NCBI GenBank assembly: GCA_047602185.1 | Contig: JASGHY010000001.1 | Span: 2,604,001 to 2,668,000 of the forward strand | Direction of reading: 5' to 3' | From: PMP191F sp047602185 | Lineage (GTDB): Bacteria; Bacteroidota; Bacteroidia; Chitinophagales; Chitinophagaceae | DNA: 64,000 nucleotides | In this document: positions 35,728-43,871 of the stretch, in pieces | Layout of the letters: every line of letters starts with the position of its first letter | Position numbering within the stretch: the stretch's first letter is position 1 | Position numbers and translations under genes: made by a program | The notes under the pieces: model-generated | Database searches by the model: none | Told to the model about the DNA's origin: nothing | What the model saw: the letters and a program-made list of their open reading frames with translations, nothing else

Positions 35728-36975
35728 TCACACAAACTCAATCACTGTAATTTCCGGTAAAATGCCCACTCTGCCGGGATAGCCAATAAAGCCAAAGCCA
35801 CGGTTCACATACAATTTCTGCTTGCCTTCTTCATACAGGCCAGCCCATTGCTTATAGATATACTGAACAGGGCTCCATTTAAAACCGGGCACTTCCAGGC
35901 CAAACTGCATACCATGTGTATGACCGGCCAGCATCAGGTCAATAGAAGGATATTCTGTACGAACCTGTGCATCCCAATGGCTGGGATCATGGCTCATTAA
36001 TATTTTAAAGGGATAATTCTCCGCACCGGCATAAGCCTGGTCCATCTTGCCATATTTCGGGAAATTGCCCCTGGCGCCCCAGTTCTCAATTCCCAGCAAA
36101 GCGATCTGCTGTCCATCCTTTTCCAGCACCACGTGCTCATTCATCAGCAAACGCCAGCCCAGTTCACCATGTATTCTTTTCAGGTGGTCGAGATTAGCTT
36201 CTTTTACTTCCGTACTTTCCCAGTGAACATAATCACCATAATCATGATTACCCAGTGTAGAATACACACCCATTGGTGCCTTCAGCTGACTGAAAATATC
36301 CATATAGTTCGCCATCTCCACAGCACGGTCATTCACCAGGTCGCCTGTAAATAAGATCAGGTCCGGCTTTTGCTCCAGCGCCAGCTGTATACCGTGTGCC
36401 ACAGCTTTTTTATCGGTAAAACTGCCGGAATGTACATCAGAGATCTGCAGCACCTTCATTCCCTTAAAAGCTGATGGCAGGTTTTCAAAAGACAGCGGTA
36501 CACGATTTACATGATAGCGGTACTTATTACTAAACCCGTAGATCAGCGAGCCGAATAAACCACCACCTGCGGCAAGTCCCAGCCAGCTAAAAAAAGTAGA
36601 ACGGGGAATACCTACTGCCCATCCGCTATTGTGCGTAGTGGGATTACTGAACAATTTTCCCAGTAACCACATTCCGCCACGCCTTATATCGTCCATCGCA
36701 AGAAAGAGCGATGCCAGTAGCTTTGAAAAAAACAAGCCCACCACAATTGCAAACAGGTAAGTACGCAACATACGGGGCAATGATTCATAATTGAGATAAG
36801 GTAATACAGCCAGTGTAATTACCGATACCGCAGAAAGGATCCAATAAATAATGATTACAGTTAAACGAAGCCTGGGAGAAGATGTGGGTAAAACCACCTT
36901 AATAGCCTGGTAAATGTAAATGTCCAGTAAGATCATAATTCCTACCACTACCCAGAGAAATCCTGAATTGCGCAT
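35728..36975 (-). CDS. Membrane-anchored metallophosphoesterase
   Basis: A 415-residue protein with four TM helices in the first ~145 residues and a Calcineurin-like phosphoesterase domain after residue ~170. The metal-site motifs are all present: LQISDVHSGSF (D-x-H), LILFTGDLVND (GD), YSTLGNHDYGDY (GNHD), MSHDPSHWD (H) and LAGHTHGMQFG (GHTH). The end is VNRGFGFIGYPGRVGILPEI, as in YaeI-type enzymes that hydrolyse lipid-linked phosphates. The substrate is unknown. Two copies of the palindromic repeat flank the gene at 34037 and 37018. Confidence 0.88.
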   Translation of the reverse strand: MRNSGFLWVVVGIMILLDIYIYQAIKVVLPTSSPRLRLTVIIIYWILSAVSVITLAVLPYLNYESLPRMLRTYLFAIVVGLFFSKLLASLFLAMDDIRRGGMWLLGKLFSNPTTHNSGWAVGIPRSTFFSWLGLAAGGGLFGSLIYGFSNKYRYHVNRVPLSFENLPSAFKGMKVLQISDVHSGSFTDKKAVAHGIQLALEQKPDLILFTGDLVNDRAVEMANYMDIFSQLKAPMGVYSTLGNHDYGDYVHWESTEVKEANLDHLKRIHGELGWRLLMNEHVVLEKDGQQIALLGIENWGARGNFPKYGKMDQAYAGAENYPFKILMSHDPSHWDAQVRTEYPSIDLMLAGHTHGMQFGLEVPGFKWSPVQYIYKQWAGLYEEGKQKLYVNRGFGFIGYPGRVGILPEITVIEFV

Positions 36976-37017
36976 ACTATCTTATTATTTACCTGACAAA
37001 ATTGCTTATTCTTAATT

Positions 37018-37120
37018 CAATGTCGTTGAATGCAGCGATTTAATTCCGGCTGGTGGGGACACCCTGCCGGGGGCGTTCCGTGGCAGGTATCTTCACCAGC
37101 CACTTAATTCAACGACATTG
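37018..37120. repeat. Palindromic repeat element, copy 2
   Basis: A 103-base element with 14-base perfect inverted ends CAATGTCGTTGAAT / ATTCAACGACATTG, oriented as copy 1. The interior is TTTAATTCCGGCTGGTGGGG, then CCGTGGCAGGTATCTTCACC, AGCCACTT. Here the inner GGCTGGTG pairs perfectly with CACCAGCC. It is longer than copy 1 because of a GC-rich insert around 37060-37075. It lies 42 bases upstream of the metallophosphoesterase start. Confidence 0.8.
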
Positions 37121-37289
37121 GTTTTTAATACCGATATGCAAAATAACAAACTCGCGGCAAAGCATCTCACTACAGGTTACCGGGACAGATAATTATAACA
37201 CTCTTCTGCCATTTATCAGCAACGAAATGGGGTTTTGACGGTTCACACCTGCCGCAAAGCCGCGTCATTACTGCCCAAACGTCTTTAGG

Positions 37290-37320
37290 TTGTTACAGTT
37301 GCAGTTAACCCTTATTTTTG
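37290..37320 (+). promoter_or_regulatory. Bacteroidota-type promoter of the MBL hydrolase gene
   Basis: The -33 element TTG at 37290-37292 and -7 element TATTTTTG at 37313-37320 are separated by 20 bases, matching the TTG-N19-21-TAnnTTTG consensus. The start ATG is 56 bases downstream. Confidence 0.6.
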
Positions 37321-37375
37321 CGATCCTTAAAATAGTTTTGCCGTGCACTATGCCGGCAAACGAATTAAAAAAATT

Positions 37376-38059
37376 ATGCAACTAACGTTTTACGGCCATT
37401 CCTGTTTTTTGGTAGAGGTAAAGGGTAAAAAATTACTTTTCGACCCCTTTGTAACCTATAATGATCTTGCCAAAAACCTGGTAAGCGCGGATGCCCTTGA
37501 AGCAGATTATATCCTGCAATCACATGGTCATGCCGACCATATTGCAGATACCATCAGCATTGCCAAACGCACTGGTGCAAAAGTGATCTGCAACTGGGAA
37601 ATTCACGAATGGCTCAACAAACAGGGTATTGCCAATACCCATCCTATGAACACCGGCGGTAAATGGAATTTTGGCGATTTTACGGTAAAATGCGTGGTAG
37701 CACAACATTCTTCCGGTCTGCCAGACGGCTCATACGGAGGCAACCCATTGGGTTTCATAGTATATACAGATGAGGGCAATTTCTACTACAGTGGTGATAC
37801 AGCCCTTACCATGGATATGCAACTGATTCCCCGTTGGGCAAAACTAAATTTTGCTATCTTACCGATTGGAGACAATTTTACCATGGATGCAACCGATGCG
37901 GCAGAATGTGCCCGGATGATACAGTGCACCAACATTATAGGCGTGCATTACGATACATTCGGATTCATTAAAATAGACCATCAGGCAGCAAAACAGGTCT
38001 TTGCAGATGCAGGCGCCACTTTACACCTGGTAGAAATTGGAAAAAGCATTCAACTGTAA
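37376..38059 (+). CDS. Metal-dependent hydrolase, MBL fold (UPF0173 family)
   Basis: A 227-residue cytosolic protein; ATG 37376 gives the family N-terminus MQLTFYGHSCFLVEVKGKKL, while an upstream GTG at 37343 adds 11 unsupported residues. The zinc site motif is LQSHGHADHIAD (HxHxDH). Further ligands are in VAQHSSGLP (His) and YSGDTALT (Asp), with a C-terminal IGVHYDTF His. UPF0173 proteins are assumed hydrolases with no settled substrate. The gene precedes parA by about 60 bases in the same direction. Confidence 0.9.
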   Translation: MQLTFYGHSCFLVEVKGKKLLFDPFVTYNDLAKNLVSADALEADYILQSHGHADHIADTISIAKRTGAKVICNWEIHEWLNKQGIANTHPMNTGGKWNFGDFTVKCVVAQHSSGLPDGSYGGNPLGFIVYTDEGNFYYSGDTALTMDMQLIPRWAKLNFAILPIGDNFTMDATDAAECARMIQCTNIIGVHYDTFGFIKIDHQAAKQVFADAGATLHLVEIGKSIQL

Positions 38060-38121
38060 ACAGTCAAAAAACAACCATCCCGCAAACAGACCAAGGTTTG
38101 CAAGGGTGAAATAAACATACA

Positions 38122-38922
38122 ATGACCCGAGTAATAGGCGTAGCAAATCAAAAAGGAGGAGTAGGTAAAACTACTTCTGCCATCAACCTGGCAGCCAGCC
38201 TGGCTGTGCTTGAATTCAGAACATTGCTGGTAGATGCCGACCCACAGGCAAACAGCACCACCGGTACCGGTTTCGACCTGCACAATGTGCAGCAAAGCCT
38301 GTACGACTGCATGGTGAACAATACTGCAGCCAAAGACGTGATCCTGAAATCAGAGATCCCCTACCTCGACATCATTCCTTCGCACATTGACCTGGTAGGT
38401 GCCGAGATCGAAATGATCAACTACCCCAACCGTGAAAGCGTATTAAAGAACATACTGGAGCAGGTAAAACAGGATTATGACTTTGTCATTATCGATTGTT
38501 CTCCCTCCCTTGGTTTAATTACAGTAAACGCGCTGGTAGCAGCCGACTCTGTAATTGTACCCGTTCAAACTGAATTTTTTGCCCTGGAAGGTTTGGGCAA
38601 ATTGCTGAACACAATCAAGATCGTTCAGAGCAGGCTCAATCCTGATCTTGTTATCGAAGGTATCTTAATGACCATGTACGATGGTCGTTTGCGCCTCTGC
38701 AACCAGGTGGTGAACGAAGTACGCAAACACTTTGACGAGATCGTGTTCAGTACCATTATTCACCGTAATGCACGTATCAGCGAAGCGCCCAGCGTTGGCA
38801 AACCGGTGATCCTGTATGACGGGCAAAGTAAAGGTGCCATGAACTACCTGAACCTTGCCAAAGAGATCCTGCAGAAAAACGACATGACAAAGATTAAGCA
38901 GGAAGAAAGGATACTGGAGTAA
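38122..38922 (+). CDS. parA: Chromosome-partitioning ATPase ParA (Soj)
   Basis: A 266-residue ParA/MinD-type ATPase: MTRVIGVANQKGGVGKTTSA with the deviant Walker A (KGGVGKT), LLVDADPQANST (Walker A'), and FVIIDCSPSLGLI (Walker B). It has no N-terminal HTH, so it is the chromosomal Soj type. It moves origins apart together with ParB bound at parS. It is followed by parB after about 120 bases, but the space is filled by mosaic repeat block F, so the pair is separated more than usual. Confidence 0.96.
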   Translation: MTRVIGVANQKGGVGKTTSAINLAASLAVLEFRTLLVDADPQANSTTGTGFDLHNVQQSLYDCMVNNTAAKDVILKSEIPYLDIIPSHIDLVGAEIEMINYPNRESVLKNILEQVKQDYDFVIIDCSPSLGLITVNALVAADSVIVPVQTEFFALEGLGKLLNTIKIVQSRLNPDLVIEGILMTMYDGRLRLCNQVVNEVRKHFDEIVFSTIIHRNARISEAPSVGKPVILYDGQSKGAMNYLNLAKEILQKNDMTKIKQEERILE

Positions 38923-39042
38923 AAGCACGAAATCTGAAGTCTGAAATACGAAGCAGGAAAGCAACATTGCATTACAGCGATCCACTCACGATTCACGACT
39001 GACGATTGACGATATCACCGAAACAAGAAAGACACACTTATA
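38923..39042. repeat. Dispersed mosaic repeat block F between parA and parB
   Basis: A short block containing CGAAATCTGAAGTCTGAAAT, then CACTCACGATTCACGACTG and ACGATTGACG, words shared with blocks B, C and E. It starts about 5 bases after the parA stop. It splits the otherwise conserved parA-parB operon. Confidence 0.7.
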
Positions 39043-39966
39043 ATGAGTAACCCCAAGCAAAATAATAAAGACGCGTTAGGAAAAGGGATCCGTTCCCTTC
39101 TGCAGAGTATCGATTCAGATCTTAAAAACAATGCAGGCGATCTCAAGTCGGGTATTGCGGAAGCGGCTACCTCTATTCAACGCATTTCACTTGAAGAGGT
39201 AGAGACCAATCCCAAACAACCCCGTCATGATTTCGATGAGCAGGCATTGAATGAGCTGGCGGCCTCTATTAAGTTACACGACCTGGTACAGCCCATCACT
39301 GTATCAAAATTACCAAGTGGAAAATACCGTCTCATTTCGGGTGAACGTCGCTGGCGTGCAGCTAAAATTGCAGGCTTAAAAGATGTTCCCGCGTATATAC
39401 GCCAGGCAAACGATCAGCAATTGCTCGAACTGGCCCTGCTGGAAAACTTACAGCGCGAAGACCTCAATGCCGTTGAAATTGCGCTTAGCTATAAACGCAT
39501 GATGGAAGAGCTTACCTATACGCAGGAGCAGGTAGCCGAAAGAATGGGTAAAGAAAGAAGTACCGTTGCCAACTATATCCGTTTGCTGAAACTGCCACCC
39601 GATATCCAGGTGGCTATCCGCAAAACAGAGATCAGCATGGGACACGCCCGCGCTATCATTAACGTTGATACCGTAGACAAGCAATTGTATATTTTCAACG
39701 AAATAAGAAAACGCAACTTATCTGTTCGCCAAACAGAAGAGCTGGTACGACAGATGTACAAAACAGCGACCCCTGCTGTTAAAGATTCCGTAAAAGCAAG
39801 TCTGCCCCCGGCCTATAGAAAAATAGAAGATAACTTAGCCTCACATTTCAGTACGAAAGTGAACCTCAATCACAGCAAAAAAGGGCATGGAAGCATTACG
39901 ATTGAGTATTATTCATTGCAGGATCTGAATAAAATACTTGACCAGATTGGTGTTACAGCCAATTAA
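39043..39966 (+). CDS. parB: Chromosome-partitioning protein ParB
   Basis: A 307-residue parS-binding CTPase. N-terminal ALGKGIRSLLQ links to ParA. The ParB/Srx domain has NPKQPRHDFDEQALNELAAS, the CTP-binding GERRWRAAKIAG and LALLENLQREDLNAVE. The HTH region is YTQEQVAERMGKERSTVANY. The C-terminal dimerisation part ends NKILDQIGVTAN. With ParA it segregates the chromosome origin. No parS-like perfect palindrome was recognised in the window by eye. Confidence 0.95.
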   Translation: MSNPKQNNKDALGKGIRSLLQSIDSDLKNNAGDLKSGIAEAATSIQRISLEEVETNPKQPRHDFDEQALNELAASIKLHDLVQPITVSKLPSGKYRLISGERRWRAAKIAGLKDVPAYIRQANDQQLLELALLENLQREDLNAVEIALSYKRMMEELTYTQEQVAERMGKERSTVANYIRLLKLPPDIQVAIRKTEISMGHARAIINVDTVDKQLYIFNEIRKRNLSVRQTEELVRQMYKTATPAVKDSVKASLPPAYRKIEDNLASHFSTKVNLNHSKKGHGSITIEYYSLQDLNKILDQIGVTAN

Positions 39967-39976
39967 GCAGATGTGC

Positions 39977-40630
39977 ATGACGAAGATTTTCCTGATCATT
40001 ACAGTAGCATTTTTGTTACCGGTGCTGGCCTTTACACAAAAAACGGACAGCCTGGCACCAGCAAATTCACCTGTTTCACTAAGGCAAGCAAAGGCTACAG
40101 GTGTTACAGATTCGTTATTGCATCCACCACATAGCCCCAGGAAAGCGGCTATTTATTCTGCCATTCTCCCCGGCCTTGGCCAGGTGTACAATAAAAAATA
40201 CTGGAAAGTTCCCATTGTGTACGCCGCTATCGGCATACCGGTTTACTTTCTTGTAGACAACAAAAGATGGTACGACAAAACCAAGTATGCACTGGCTGTA
40301 GTAGCCAACGGCACCACTGATACAGATAGTCTTAATGCCGTTGACCCTGCCCTGCAATCGCTGGTAAGGAACAAGGCCACCGGCTCACTGCTCTCCTATC
40401 GTAACGACTTCCGGCGCAACATGGATTACTCTATCCTGTTTGGTCTGCTGTTCTGGGGTCTCAATGTTGTTGATGCCACTGTAGATGCCCACCTGAAGGG
40501 CTTTGACATCAGCGAAGACCTGAGCCTGAAGATCAAGCCTACACTCTTCCACGGCGGACAGGCGGCAGGTGTCAGTTTCGTTTTAACGATGGGTAAAACT
40601 CATCCAAAAACTCTACCTTCGTCGCGCTAG
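39977..40630 (+). CDS. DUF5683 domain protein
   Basis: A 217-residue secreted or outer-membrane protein. Starts at ATG 39977 (MTKIFLIITVAFLLPVLAFTQ, clean signal peptide) or 39971 are possible. A linker is followed by the DUF5683 core: HSPRKAAIYSAILPGLGQVYNKKYWKVPI, here split as AAIYSAILPGLGQVYNKKYW and then a hydrophobic helix VYAAIGIPVYFLVDN. Next come SYRNDFRRNMDYSILFG and LNVVDATVDAHLKGFDIS. The parB-DUF5683-dapB order is common in this phylum (recalled). Function is unknown, probably in the envelope. Confidence 0.85.
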   Translation: MTKIFLIITVAFLLPVLAFTQKTDSLAPANSPVSLRQAKATGVTDSLLHPPHSPRKAAIYSAILPGLGQVYNKKYWKVPIVYAAIGIPVYFLVDNKRWYDKTKYALAVVANGTTDTDSLNAVDPALQSLVRNKATGSLLSYRNDFRRNMDYSILFGLLFWGLNVVDATVDAHLKGFDISEDLSLKIKPTLFHGGQAAGVSFVLTMGKTHPKTLPSSR

Positions 40631-40693
40631 CAAAAGCGCACATTTCATTTACATCGCGTTATAGCTTTAATTATCTCCGGAAAAAATAATTAC

Positions 40694-41410
40694 ATGAAAA
40701 TAGCCCTTATCGGTTACGGAAAAATGGGAATGGCCATTGAAAAAATTGCCATCGAAAGAGGTCATGAAATTGTATTAAAAATATCGATTGAAAATCTTGA
40801 AGATAACACGATAGAAAACGTAAAGAAGGCCGATGTTGCCATCGAGTTCACCGGTCCCGAAAGTGCTTTCGAAAATATTACACGCTGCTTTGATGCCGGT
40901 GTACCGGTAGTAAGCGGCTCTACCGGCTGGTTATCCCGCTATGAAGAAGCAAAGGCTTACTGCCTTGCACACAACGGCGCACTGCTGTACGCAAGCAACT
41001 TCAGCATCGGCGTCAATATCTTCTTTGCTCTCAACAAACGTCTTGCCGAGCTGATGGCTCCTCATAACAGCTATGAAGTATCGATGAAAGAGGTGCACCA
41101 TACACAGAAAAAAGATGCTCCCAGCGGTACAGCCATCACCCTTGCAGAACAGATCCTGGCAGACAGGCCCCAGAAACAAAAATGGGTGAATGCCGAAACT
41201 GCCTCACCAACTGAATTATCGATTATCAGCGAACGCATAGACCCGGCCCCCGGCACCCATATCATAAGCTATACTTCGCCTATTGATGACATCGTAATTA
41301 CGCATACAGCCCACAATCGCCAGGGATTTGCCTCAGGCGCAGTACTGGCAGCAGAATTTCTGCACAACAAAAAGGGCATATATTCTATGAGCGATGTACT
41401 GGGTATCTGA
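40694..41410 (+). CDS. dapB: 4-hydroxy-tetrahydrodipicolinate reductase DapB
   Basis: A 238-residue cytosolic NAD(P)H-dependent reductase of lysine and diaminopimelate synthesis. The dinucleotide fold is MKIALIGYGKMGMAIEKIA. VVSGSTGWLSRY and YASNFSIGVNIFFALN follow. The catalytic segment is VSMKEVHHTQKKDAPSGTA, with the conserved His-His and the KKDAPSGT substrate loop. Length suits the short Bacteroidota form. It supplies meso-DAP for peptidoglycan and lysine. Confidence 0.96.
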   Translation: MKIALIGYGKMGMAIEKIAIERGHEIVLKISIENLEDNTIENVKKADVAIEFTGPESAFENITRCFDAGVPVVSGSTGWLSRYEEAKAYCLAHNGALLYASNFSIGVNIFFALNKRLAELMAPHNSYEVSMKEVHHTQKKDAPSGTAITLAEQILADRPQKQKWVNAETASPTELSIISERIDPAPGTHIISYTSPIDDIVITHTAHNRQGFASGAVLAAEFLHNKKGIYSMSDVLGI

Positions 41411-41447
41411 TAAAAACATTAACTTATCCCCGCGAAACCGATAACAA

Positions 41448-41858
41448 ATGCTATCCAAAAAAGCACAATACGCCTTTAAGGCCCTGATGTACATGGCCGA
41501 AAAGAAAGACAATCAACCGGTATTGATTGCGGAAATATCTAAAAAGAAGAAGATCCCGCTGAAATTCCTTGAAAACATCCTGCTTGAACTCAAAAAAGCC
41601 GGTGTACTGGACAGTAAGAAAGGAAAAGGTGGTGGTTATTTCTTCAAAGTATCGCCCAAGGAAATTTCCATGGCAAAGATCATGCGTCTTATTGACGGCC
41701 CTATAGCCATGCTTCCCTGTGTAAGCCTGTACTTCTATGAACGATGTAAGAATTGTGATGAAAAACAATGCGGCCTGCACGATATGATGATCAACGTACG
41801 CGACGCAACACTGAAGATCCTGGAGAAAAAAACAGTGGCAGATATTTCCAAGCACTAA
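41448..41858 (+). CDS. Rrf2-family transcriptional regulator
   Basis: A 136-residue winged-helix regulator: MLSKKAQYAFKALMYMAE at the start, LIAEISKKKKIPLKFLENI as the HTH, and VLDSKKGKGGGYFFKVSP as the wing. The C-terminal half has four Cys (LPCVS, then CKNCDEKQCG), more than the three used by IscR or NsrR for an Fe-S cluster, so cluster binding is plausible. It starts 37 bases after dapB. Targets are unknown; family members sense iron-sulfur status, NO or cysteine supply. Confidence 0.9.
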   Translation: MLSKKAQYAFKALMYMAEKKDNQPVLIAEISKKKKIPLKFLENILLELKKAGVLDSKKGKGGGYFFKVSPKEISMAKIMRLIDGPIAMLPCVSLYFYERCKNCDEKQCGLHDMMINVRDATLKILEKKTVADISKH

Positions 41859-41872
41859 CCCCCTGGCCTGTC

Positions 41873-42175
41873 TTAATGATGGATCTGCAGCTTCCTGATC
41901 ATATCATCGTTAAGACTATCGGCACTGGCCCCATACCCGTTAACCAACACTCCCTTCTGCCCCTGCTTTGAAGCAATGGCATACACAATCGCTTCATCAT
42001 CAGGATCTGTATTCCCTTCAAAACGATACACTTCTGTTATTTCAAACTCCGAAGGCCTCAATACAAGCTCCGGTGCAGTGCATGTTACACTATCTGCCTG
42101 CAGGTTAAAATCAACAGAATAGCCTCTTTTCCTCAGGTCATTAACAGCTTCAGACACGGTATCGTAAGTATGCAT
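41873..42175 (-). CDS. Conserved small protein (often mislabelled phosphoribosylpyrophosphate synthetase)
   Basis: A 100-residue cytosolic protein. ATG 42175 (MHTYDTVSEAVNDLRKRGYS) is used; the TTG two codons upstream is unlikely. It has FNLQADSVTC, RPSEFEITEVYRFEG, TDPDDEAIVYAI and GQKGVLVNGYGA. Homologues of this size are widespread in Bacteroidota and many carry the name phosphoribosylpyrophosphate synthetase, but none of the PRPP-synthetase motifs is here and the protein is too short. Function unknown. It is convergent with the Rrf2 gene at 14 bases. Confidence 0.75.
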   Translation of the reverse strand: MHTYDTVSEAVNDLRKRGYSVDFNLQADSVTCTAPELVLRPSEFEITEVYRFEGNTDPDDEAIVYAIASKQGQKGVLVNGYGASADSLNDDMIRKLQIHH

Positions 42176-42250
42176 AAACAACGTTTTACCATAAATATAC
42201 TAAGCTGTAAATAAATTCCTGCCATTATGCTGTAACAACCCTCAATAACA

Positions 42251-42282
42251 ATTGGGCATTATAAGGGTAAGTTGTAAATTTG
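42251..42282 (+). promoter_or_regulatory. Promoter of ahcY
   Basis: TTG at 42252-42254 and TAAATTTG at 42275-42282 are separated by 20 bases, an exact fit to the Bacteroidota -33/-7 consensus. A leader of about 60 bases precedes the ATG at 42351. Confidence 0.65.
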
Positions 42283-42350
42283 CGCCCTGACAGGCTATCC
42301 CTGTGCAGTAAAATACAATATCATTTCCATCGTACATTAAACAGTAAAAT

Positions 42351-43679
42351 ATGTCAGTAGCTACAAAATCAAACATTGATTTTTCCTTGCCCTATAAGGT
42401 GAAAGATATCAGCCTCGCTGAGTGGGGACGCAAAGAAATTCGTCTTGCAGAAGCTGAAATGCCTGGTCTGATGGCACTTCGTTCAGAATATGGCTCTTCT
42501 CAACCCTTAAAAGGCGCTCGTGTTGCTGGCTGTCTGCACATGACTATCCAGACTGCAGTGCTGATCGAAACCCTCGTTGCACTGGGTGCTGAAGTAAAAT
42601 GGAGCTCTTGTAACATCTTCTCTACACAGGATCACGCTGCTGCTGCTATTGCTGCTGCCGGTATCGGTGTATTTGCATGGAAAGGTCAGACCCTTGAAGA
42701 AGCTGACTGGTGTATCGAACAAACCCTGTTCTTTGGTGGTGTAGACCGCCCCCTGAACATGATCCTCGACGACGGTGGCGACCTTACCAATATCGTATTC
42801 GATAAATATCCTGAGCTGATCGCTAATATCAAAGGTCTCAGCGAAGAAACAACTACCGGTGTACACCGCCTGTACGAGCGTATGGCAAAAGGTACATTAC
42901 CTATCCCTGCCATCAACGTAAACGACTCTGTTACCAAATCTAAATTCGATAACAAATACGGTTGTAAAGAATCACTGGTTGACGCTATCCGCCGCGCTAC
43001 TGACGTAATGCTGGCTGGTAAAGTAGCTGTTGTAGCTGGTTATGGCGACGTAGGTAAAGGTTCTGCCGCTTCACTGGCTGGTGCCGGTTGCCGTGTTATC
43101 GTTACAGAAATTGACCCCATCTGCGCCCTGCAGGCTGCAATGGACGGCTTTGCTGTAAAGAAAATGGTAAATGCCGTTAAAGAAGCTGATATCGTTGTTA
43201 CCACTACCGGTTGCCGCGACATCATCACCGGCGAGCATTTCAAACTGATGAAAGATAAAACCATCGTTTGTAACATTGGTCACTTCGATATTGAGATCGA
43301 TATCGCGTGGATCAACCAGAACTATGGTCATACAAAAGATACCATCAAACCACAGGTTGATATCTACAACGTTGACGGAAAAGATATCATCATCCTGGCT
43401 GAAGGCCGCCTCGTAAACCTGGGTTGCGCTACTGGTCACCCCAGCTTTGTAATGAGTAACTCATTTACCAACCAGACACTCGCTCAGATCGAACTGTGGG
43501 TAAATGCCAGCAAATACGAGAACAAGGTATATGTATTACCTAAATACCTGGATGAGAAAGTAGCCCGTTTGCACCTGCCCAAAATTGGTGTTGAACTGGA
43601 CGAACTGACCACTCCACAGGCTGAGTACCTGGGTCTTCCAAAAGAAGGTCCTTTCAAACCAGAGCACTACCGCTATTAA
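42351..43679 (+). CDS. ahcY: Adenosylhomocysteinase AhcY
   Basis: A 442-residue tetrameric enzyme that splits S-adenosylhomocysteine to adenosine and homocysteine, keeping methylation going. The start region has YKVKDISLAEWGRKEIRLAE. Substrate-site blocks are RVAGCLHMTIQTAVLIETL and CNIFSTQDHAAAAIA. The NAD-binding motif is VAGYGDVGKGSAASLAGAG, with TEIDPICALQAAMDGF. The C-terminus with the capping Lys-Tyr pair is LGLPKEGPFKPEHYRY. The codon use is more biased than in neighbours (many GCT, GGT, CTG), which suggests high expression. It has its own promoter and terminator. Confidence 0.97.
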   Translation: MSVATKSNIDFSLPYKVKDISLAEWGRKEIRLAEAEMPGLMALRSEYGSSQPLKGARVAGCLHMTIQTAVLIETLVALGAEVKWSSCNIFSTQDHAAAAIAAAGIGVFAWKGQTLEEADWCIEQTLFFGGVDRPLNMILDDGGDLTNIVFDKYPELIANIKGLSEETTTGVHRLYERMAKGTLPIPAINVNDSVTKSKFDNKYGCKESLVDAIRRATDVMLAGKVAVVAGYGDVGKGSAASLAGAGCRVIVTEIDPICALQAAMDGFAVKKMVNAVKEADIVVTTTGCRDIITGEHFKLMKDKTIVCNIGHFDIEIDIAWINQNYGHTKDTIKPQVDIYNVDGKDIIILAEGRLVNLGCATGHPSFVMSNSFTNQTLAQIELWVNASKYENKVYVLPKYLDEKVARLHLPKIGVELDELTTPQAEYLGLPKEGPFKPEHYRY

Positions 43680-43707
43680 TAACTGGTACACTTACCTTTT
43701 AATATTC

Positions 43708-43734
43708 AATCCCTGCTCCACAAGAGCGGGGATT
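43708..43734 (+). terminator. Terminator of ahcY
   Basis: The stem AATCCCTGCTC / GAGCGGGGATT, with one T-G wobble and loop CACAA, is followed by GTTCTTTTAT. It is 29 bases after the ahcY stop. Confidence 0.8.
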
Positions 43735-43771
43735 GTTCTTTTATAGCATTCCCTCTTTTCCTTAAAAACCC

Positions 43772-43855
43772 ATTATAGTACTGTAATACTATAATCATCA
43801 ATTATAGTACTGTAATACTATAATCACAAAATATAGTACTAAAAGCCTATATTTG
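43772..43855 (+). promoter_or_regulatory. Operator array and promoter of the SatD/DUF3307 pair
   Basis: Two identical 24-base palindromes (ATTATAGTA-N6-TACTATAAT) at 43772-43795 and 43801-43824 are followed by a half site TATAGTACT at 43832-43840. Next comes a -7 element TATATTTG at 43848-43855, 16 bases before the start codon of the SatD-like gene at 43872. The spacing of the two palindromes is 29 bases. It looks like a repressor or activator site acting on this promoter; the encoded SatD-like protein has a C-terminal HTH and may bind here. Confidence 0.75.
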
Positions 43856-43871
43856 TGTAAAGCAATGGGAA

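Noticed and set aside
41873..42175. Genuine phosphoribosylpyrophosphate synthetase
   Set aside because: The protein is only about 100 residues and lacks the PRPP loop and ATP-binding motifs.
42180..42350. SAH or SAM riboswitch before ahcY
   Set aside because: The leader is only about 60 bases and shows none of the paired regions of known SAH or SAM aptamers.
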